A program made the position numbers and the translations under genes. This document shows positions 59,570 through 64,000 of a stretch of 64,000 bases of DNA, one piece after another. The DNA is from Fibrobacter sp. (GTDB taxonomy: Bacteria > Fibrobacterota > Fibrobacteria > Fibrobacterales > Fibrobacteraceae), in assembly GCA_017412605.1 (NCBI GenBank), contig JAFPWY010000011.1, positions 124,001 to 188,000 on the forward strand, given 5' to 3'. Positions within the stretch are counted from its first letter, which is position 1. Every line of letters starts with the position of its first letter. The notes below the pieces were generated by a model. That model searched no databases, had not been told where the DNA came from, and saw only the letters and a list, made by a program, of their open reading frames with translations.

Positions 59570-60553
59570 TTATTTCACCCATTCACTTCCCATGAGTTTG
59601 TCCGGGCACCTGTTCACAGGAATGTCGCTGGTGACGGACGTCCTCTTGATTATCGGATCGCGGTCCACGTCTCCACAGTAGCTGAAGAGGAACCGGACGA
59701 GTTTCCCGTTGGTATTGGTCTGGCAGCTCGCCGCCACGATATCCACGACGGTCATGGTGTCGGGCGAGACCTTCGTGAGCAGGTGGCCCACGGTCTCGTT
59801 GCTACCGCGGATGTTGAGCAGGTAGAGCCCGCATTCGGCACTGTCGTTTGCGATGGCGTCGGCGAGTTTTTTGTACTGCTTGGCGGCAATCGGGAAGAGC
59901 TCGTTCAGTGCGTAGATATTCTGCTTGACGAACTGGTGCACGCCAATCCCGTCGAATTCCGTGGCCTGTGCGGAAGGCGGATCCTGCGGCGAGGAACTTT
60001 CTTCCCGCATGGCGACCGATGCCATGACTGTGGAGTCGAACGGCATGTCTTCAAGGCCGAAGTAGGCGATGTAATCGCTCAGGGTGGGTTGCTTTGGCGT
60101 GGTCTGAGTCGGTGGCGATTGCGTGTCTCCGTCGCCGGGGTCCTTGAAAGAACTGCTGGAAGGAACGCTGCTCGACGATGATTTGTCGTTTTCGTCGGGC
60201 GGCTGGATTCCTTGGGGCGGTTTTTCGCTGGAGGAACTGCTGGCGGGTGCGCTGCTCGACGTGTCGGGCTTTTCGGGGGCCTTTGAGCTGCTGGAAGACT
60301 TCGGCTTGGCCGGCTCCTTGCTGCTGGAGGAACTGCTCTTCTTTGTGCGCTCGGAACTGGAAGAGCTGCTCTTGATTTGCTCGGAACTGGAGGAGTCTTC
60401 CTGCTCTTGGTAGGCGAGTTCGTTGGGCTCTTCGGCAGTGCCGGCGAGGTTATCTGAATCGGAACAGCCGGAGCAGAGCAGCGCCGCGACAAAGCTGGCA
60501 ATGATCAGGATGGCGGTCAGGGGGAACGTCGCGATAATCTTAGGCTTGTTCAT
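59570..60553 (-). CDS. Lipoprotein with (S)n-K linkers
   Basis: 327 aa; GGAGGAT before the ATG. Long signal segment, lipobox LLCSGC (Cys29 or 30), then about 120 residues of Ser-rich low complexity (SSSSSSERTKKSSSSSS). The C-terminal domain (about 180-327) includes YALNELFPIAAKQYKKLADAIANDSAECGLYLLNIRGSNE, of unknown fold. Its start lies 14 nt inside the upstream regulator gene, so they are translationally coupled. First lipoprotein of the operon. Confidence 0.8.
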   Translation of the reverse strand: MNKPKIIATFPLTAILIIASFVAALLCSGCSDSDNLAGTAEEPNELAYQEQEDSSSSEQIKSSSSSSERTKKSSSSSSKEPAKPKSSSSSKAPEKPDTSSSAPASSSSSEKPPQGIQPPDENDKSSSSSVPSSSSFKDPGDGDTQSPPTQTTPKQPTLSDYIAYFGLEDMPFDSTVMASVAMREESSSPQDPPSAQATEFDGIGVHQFVKQNIYALNELFPIAAKQYKKLADAIANDSAECGLYLLNIRGSNETVGHLLTKVSPDTMTVVDIVAASCQTNTNGKLVRFLFSYCGDVDRDPIIKRTSVTSDIPVNRCPDKLMGSEWVK

Positions 60554-61379
60554 GGTTATCCTCCTTGACGTTCCTGGTCAGCGGAAAAAGTTGCAAATTC
60601 AGTCGGTAAACCTGGTCGATGTTCTTGTCTTCGGATGCGATGGCGATGACCTTGCGGCGGCATTCGTCGAGTTCCTTGACGATGCGTTCGTAGGTGTCTT
60701 TGGAGATGCCCATGGTGACTCCGCTGAAGTTGCGCTCTTCCCTGGGAAGGTCGAGAGCGGGGGTCGCGAGTTTGGACATCTGGCGGTGCATTCCGCGCAG
60801 GGCGAGGCGCGTGGCGTCGGGCGTCCCGGTCACGGAGGTTTCGGCCTGTTCGAGCTGGCCGTCAATGGATTTTTTCAGGAGTCCCGTCCTGGAGAGGAAA
60901 TCGAGGGACTGGCGCACTTCCGCCGCCGAAACTTCGGGATAGCACTTCTTGGCGATTTCGCCGGGGGTGGCGCCCGGCATCAGCGGGGCGAGCTCGCGGA
61001 TGACCGGGTTGCGCCAGGAGTCGTAGAACTCGAAGAGGTCGCCCTGCAGCACGCGGACCTTGTGGTTTTTCGCGATGGCAAGCATGCTTTCGTAGGCGGA
61101 CTTCTTGGCGACTTCTTCTTCGGTCTGGCCGAACTTGACCATGGCGCGGAAGTATTCCTTCTCGAAACCGGTAAGGCCCATGGCGTCGGCGACGCGCTCC
61201 ACGCCGAGGCGGCTGAGCTTGCTCTTGCCGTCGCAGACCACCTTCATGTAGGACGAGGAACTGAATCCTGTTATTTTCGAGAACTCGCGCCACGAAAATG
61301 CGGAGCGGCGCTTGCGGTCCTCGTAGTAGTCCAGCATGTACTGGCGAAAATCTATGTAGTCGATTATCGGTTTCATCAA
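60540..61379 (-). CDS. TIGR02147-family regulator (DUF4423)
   Basis: 279 aa. The opening DYIDFRQYMLDYYEDRKRR, SWREFSKITGFSSSSYMKVVCDGKSKLS, then the GVERVADAMGLTGFEKEYFRAMVKFGQ part form the HTH-like region of the TIGR02147 Fibrobacter paralogous family. The second half (KKCYPEVSAAEVRQSLDFLSRTGLL) looks like a winged helix. It is the first gene of an operon with four lipoproteins and probably regulates them. A perfect dyad lies 109-134 bp upstream of its start. Confidence 0.88.
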   Translation of the reverse strand: MMKPIIDYIDFRQYMLDYYEDRKRRSAFSWREFSKITGFSSSSYMKVVCDGKSKLSRLGVERVADAMGLTGFEKEYFRAMVKFGQTEEEVAKKSAYESMLAIAKNHKVRVLQGDLFEFYDSWRNPVIRELAPLMPGATPGEIAKKCYPEVSAAEVRQSLDFLSRTGLLKKSIDGQLEQAETSVTGTPDATRLALRGMHRQMSKLATPALDLPREERNFSGVTMGISKDTYERIVKELDECRRKVIAIASEDKNIDQVYRLNLQLFPLTRNVKEDNHEQA

Positions 61380-61487
61380 TGATAAATATAAAACCGAAAA
61401 TTCGGCGAGTCAAGTGTCTTATGCAACAAAAGTTCAATTTTTTTAATAAAAATCACAATATTTTGATAAATATCACAAAAAATTTTT

Positions 61488-61513
61488 CTATATGCAACGA
61501 CTGTTGCATATAG
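61488..61513. promoter_or_regulatory. Perfect 11-bp dyad, candidate operator
   Basis: CTATATGCAAC-gact-GTTGCATATAG, with an additional half-site TTATGCAAC at 61419-61427. Between the TIGR02147 gene and the hypothetical gene at 61640. Confidence 0.6.
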
Positions 61514-61576
61514 AGGGAGGGGATGAAGTGAAATGCCGGATTGTCGGGCTGAGGTGTTTGGAAAGCTAGGCAGGTA

Positions 61577-61620
61577 TGTATATAATGTCGTGCCGGCCTG
61601 TATATAATGTTGTGCTGGCC
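61577..61620. repeat. 22-bp tandem duplication
   Basis: Copies at 61577-61598 and 61599-61620, each TGTATATAATG followed by TCGTGCCGGCC or TTGTGCTGGCC; two mismatches. Each contains TATAAT. Confidence 0.8.
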
Positions 61621-61639
61621 TGCCGCGGCTGTCTTGCCG

Positions 61640-62104
61640 TTATTCCCCGTAGTCGAATGCGAGGATGGCTACCATCTGGTGTGTCTTTGCCATGTCGGGC
61701 TGCACTGCGCCCGTGCCTTCACTTTCGAAGAGCGTCCATGCGTCGGGCATCCACCCGTAGGCGTTCACGGTGAGTTCCTTGCCCATGGCGATTTCGGCGG
61801 CTTCCACGTCTTCCCAGCGGACAGGTCCTGCGGGCGCCTTGTAGTAGCGCAGCATCCCGAGCGCTTCCATGGATTCGGGGTGGTCGTCGATCAGCTGGTA
61901 GACGCAGTCCTTGTAGCTTTCGCCTTGCAGGCGGATGACGCGGTAGAGCCTCTTGCGACCGAGGAACTTGGAGAGGTCGCCGTGGTGGACGTCGATCTTG
62001 CTGCCCCCGCCGAAGAACGTGGCGAGTTCGCGGAAGACTTCGGAACTCTCGTCCAGTAGGGGCGAGAACTTCTTGATGAGGGCGTTGATTTCGTCCGGTG
62101 CCAT
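61640..62104 (-). CDS. Hypothetical protein (154 aa)
   Basis: From ATG 62104 (MAPDEINALIKKFSPLLDESSEVFRELATFF). A compact soluble protein without recognised domain; LGRKRLYRVIRLQGESYKDCVYQL and WEDVEAAEIAMGKELTVNAYGWMPDAWT are its most distinctive segments. No clear Shine-Dalgarno sequence is present. An in-frame extension to 62182 has a start in an AT-rich promoter-like stretch and is less likely. Codon use fits the chromosome. Confidence 0.6.
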   Translation of the reverse strand: MAPDEINALIKKFSPLLDESSEVFRELATFFGGGSKIDVHHGDLSKFLGRKRLYRVIRLQGESYKDCVYQLIDDHPESMEALGMLRYYKAPAGPVRWEDVEAAEIAMGKELTVNAYGWMPDAWTLFESEGTGAVQPDMAKTHQMVAILAFDYGE

Positions 62105-62240
62105 ACTGCAATTATAGATAAAAAAGGGAAGATAATAAAAATGATGTCTGTGCGAATTTGCACAAACATACATTATAAACATAAGTTTACTTTAGGGGGG
62201 GGTAAGGGGTTTCCTATATTTGAATTATCAGGAGGTCAAG

Positions 62241-63587
62241 ATGAAAAAAATCCTTATAGCGTTAATTTCCCTTGCCGCGGCGGCCTTTGCCAATGTGCTG
62301 ATTGAGGATTTCGAGAGAGATTCTTGGAACGAAACGAGGACTTCCCTTCTGGGGGACAATGACGTGTGGTTTTCTTTCTCAGATTCCGCTGATGTCGGGT
62401 GTGCGACCATGTTGGACTGGGATGCTCTAGATTATGAAGACGAGGTTGTGTATATCCCTACGGAAGAAGCCTGCTCGGAGTTTTATTCACCCTGGGATAT
62501 CCGATATCGTTGGACCTTTGAACCGCAGACTATATCCTACGAAAATGAGGATGGCGAAGTCGTTGATACTACTTTGTATTATGATTTAAGGAATGAAAGT
62601 ATTTTTACTGACGAAGGTATTGAAGAAGTTAAAAAGGAAGATCCGGCCGATTACGTCTTCGTGCGTGAACTTGCGACCAATAATACTTGGGTGGGTGGAT
62701 TCGAGTACCGACTCGGTAAAGCTCAGCTGATGTATGGACCGGGCGACGCCTATAATAAAGCGAATCCTCAATACTGGTTTGTTCCCTATGTGGCCTTTGG
62801 AGTCAAGACTGCAGGTAATGGCATTGACTATGATTTGAGCAAATGTACCGGCATTCAATATTCATACGTAGGTGATGCTCACAAATTTCGAGCCGACATA
62901 AGTACGGTGAAAGACGATAATTACCACTACAAGGTTGTGCAAAATTCTGAATCGTATGGCACGCTTTACTACGCTTATAGGGGATATAGCACGGTTAAGG
63001 TGTTGTGGTCACAACTGTCACAAGAAAGCTGGGGCGCAAAAAAAACTTTTGACGCTTCAAAAATCACACAGTTGGTTTGGGAATTGAAGGGAGGCAACGA
63101 AGAAAGCGTCTCAAAAAATTCTGCGGGACTTTTTGGACAGGTTGTTTCTGGAGTTTCAACAAAAGAAAAGGGATCGGGTTACTTGTTTATCGACGATGTC
63201 ACTTGCCTGACATCATTGGATTCCATCCCAGTCGGAGCCATCAGCAGTTCCTCGGCACCAAAGTCTTCGTCATCTAAAGCCAAGTCTTCTTCTTCCAAGG
63301 CTAAGTCTTCGTCCTCGAAAAAGAAGGATGACAAGGATGCTTTGCCGGGCAAGGTTGTCTATAGTCCCGCCTTGTCGATGCAGGTGCTTGCCGATGGAAT
63401 CTGGCTGAGGTCAGAATTGTCGACGGCGGTGGATTTCTTTGACCATGTGGGGCGCCAGGTGAACAAGACGGTTGCATTGCCTGCCGGCTCGCATTACGTG
63501 CCTTTCGGTAAGTTGACGAAGGGAATGTATATCGCCCGCATCCAGTACGGAAATGAATCCAGGACTGTAAAATTCCTGGCCCGATAA
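62241..63587 (+). CDS. Secreted CBM11-like protein with Ser/Lys linker and sorting tail
   Basis: 448 aa from the ATG at 62241 (GGAGG 5 nt upstream), with signal peptide MKKILIALISLAAAAFA. The N-terminal domain (VLIEDFERDSWNETRTSLLGDNDVWFSF...GIDYDLSKCTGIQYSYVGD...LFIDDVTC, to about 320) resembles CBM11/CIA30-like beta-sandwiches that bind beta-glucans. Then SSSSKAKSSSSKAK-type linkers and a C-terminal domain (GIWLRSELSTAVDFFDHVGRQV...LTKGMYIARIQYGNESRTVKFLAR) like a type IX sorting domain. It probably binds polysaccharide at the cell surface. Confidence 0.72.
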   Translation: MKKILIALISLAAAAFANVLIEDFERDSWNETRTSLLGDNDVWFSFSDSADVGCATMLDWDALDYEDEVVYIPTEEACSEFYSPWDIRYRWTFEPQTISYENEDGEVVDTTLYYDLRNESIFTDEGIEEVKKEDPADYVFVRELATNNTWVGGFEYRLGKAQLMYGPGDAYNKANPQYWFVPYVAFGVKTAGNGIDYDLSKCTGIQYSYVGDAHKFRADISTVKDDNYHYKVVQNSESYGTLYYAYRGYSTVKVLWSQLSQESWGAKKTFDASKITQLVWELKGGNEESVSKNSAGLFGQVVSGVSTKEKGSGYLFIDDVTCLTSLDSIPVGAISSSSAPKSSSSKAKSSSSKAKSSSSKKKDDKDALPGKVVYSPALSMQVLADGIWLRSELSTAVDFFDHVGRQVNKTVALPAGSHYVPFGKLTKGMYIARIQYGNESRTVKFLAR

Positions 63588-63591
63588 CTTT

Positions 63592-64000
63592 CTATACGGT
63601 GTCCATGAAGGTGCGCTGGATCTTGTTGAACACAACGATGCCGAGCGCGAGGATGAACACGGCGAATCCGGCGGTGTAGCCGAGTGCGGCCCAGCTGAAC
63701 TCGCCTACGCCGAGCATGCCGAACTTGAACGTTTCCATGATGCTGGTAAGCGGGTTTGCCTGCATGAGCAGCTTGAGGCGCGGATCCTCGATGGTGCTGA
63801 GCGGGTAGATGACGGGGGTTGCGTACATCCACAGCTGAACGATGAAGCTCAGCAGGAATGTGAGGTCGCGGTACTTGGTGGTAAGGCTGCTGAACAGCAC
63901 GCCGAACCCGAGCGCGAGCGCCGCGATGAGCAATATAAGCACCGGCGTGAGCAGCAGGTAAATATTCGGGTGTACCGGGGCGGTAGTGAAGACAAGGTAA
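63592..64000 (-). CDS. ABC-2 type exporter permease, C-terminal part (runs off window)
   Basis: About 136 codons of the end of a polysaccharide or lipid exporter permease (TagG/Wzm/RfbA type). LTTKYRDLTFLLSFIVQLWMYATPVIYPLSTIEDPRLKLLMQANPLTSIMETFK is the characteristic membrane region, followed by a last helix and a short tail KIQRTFMDTV. The frame continues past base 64000, so the start and first helices are missing here. The partner ATPase is not seen. Confidence 0.88.
   Translation of the reverse strand, partial: YLVFTTAPVHPNIYLLLTPVLILLIAALALGFGVLFSSLTTKYRDLTFLLSFIVQLWMYATPVIYPLSTIEDPRLKLLMQANPLTSIMETFKFGMLGVGEFSWAALGYTAGFAVFILALGIVVFNKIQRTFMDTV

Noticed and set aside
1-64000. tRNA and rRNA genes
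   Set aside because: Looked for the conserved TTCGANNC arm with acceptor pairing and rRNA motifs; nothing convincing, although a covariance-model scan would be decisive.

Overview
The window most likely comes from a Fibrobacter (Fibrobacterota) chromosome. It carries two giant lipoproteins with the 'Fibrobacter succinogenes major paralogous' (FISUMP) domain and a regulator of the TIGR02147 Fibrobacter paralogous family. It also has secreted GH44 and GH8 cellulase-type enzymes, many lipoproteins with Ser-rich or (S)n-K linkers, and C-terminal tails that look like type IX secretion sorting domains. Housekeeping genes use a moderately GC-rich codon set, while about 37-53.7 kb is clearly AT-rich and looks acquired.

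Layout. 0-11 kb: an AI-2E/PerM-type membrane protein, an HU protein, a 52-aa lipoprotein, carB behind a candidate leader-peptide attenuator, a three-gene operon (radical SAM, ATP-grasp-like, WbqC-like), and thrS. 11-20.7 kb: a DUF4143-type ATPase, a GNAT acetyltransferase, a class A acid phosphatase, a BASS-family transporter, convergent GH44 and GH8 genes, a Vsr endonuclease, a tatA with an internal deletion, and an S1/P1-type or PLC-like hydrolase. 20.7-26.6 kb: the two FISUMP lipoproteins, whose centres are long tandem Cys-containing repeats. 26.7-33.1 kb: an unstable accessory zone of ORF6N paralogues, a DUF1016 nuclease, pieces of AlbA_2 and RhuM genes, a UPF0175-like ORF, many perfect inverted repeats (several inside coding sequence), and a 24-codon hydrophobic peptide gene. 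33.3-34.7 kb: an AgmX/PglI-type secreted protein.

34.9-53.7 kb is one long minus-strand defence operon. In transcription order it encodes a DrmE-like protein, DrmA helicase, DrmB (DUF1998), a NERD-nuclease/UvrD-type helicase fusion, a C5-cytosine methyltransferase, a protein with two GHKL ATPase modules, a response-regulator-like protein split at an (A)9 run, a McrB-like AAA+ protein, and a LlaJI/McrC-like nuclease. The order drmE-drmA-drmB-X-drmMII matches class 2 DISARM, except that the NERD helicase sits where drmC (PLD nuclease) is expected. A sensor/regulator pair and a McrBC/LlaJI-type restriction module are appended. This is the strongest candidate for a variant or undescribed defence system.

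53.8-64 kb: a small beta-class DNA methyltransferase, KilA-N and RhuM remnants, a RelB/DinJ-type antitoxin without a visible toxin, an operon of four lipoproteins led by a TIGR02147 regulator (with a perfect dyad upstream), a hypothetical protein, a secreted CBM11-like protein, and the end of an ABC-2 exporter permease. Two patterns run across the accessory zones: genes that keep both ends but have lost their middle (tatA, AlbA_2 ATPase, two ORF6N copies, KilA-N), and short perfect palindromes inside the coding sequences of ORF6N, RhuM, KilA-N and DUF1016 genes. No rRNA, tRNA or CRISPR array was recognised.
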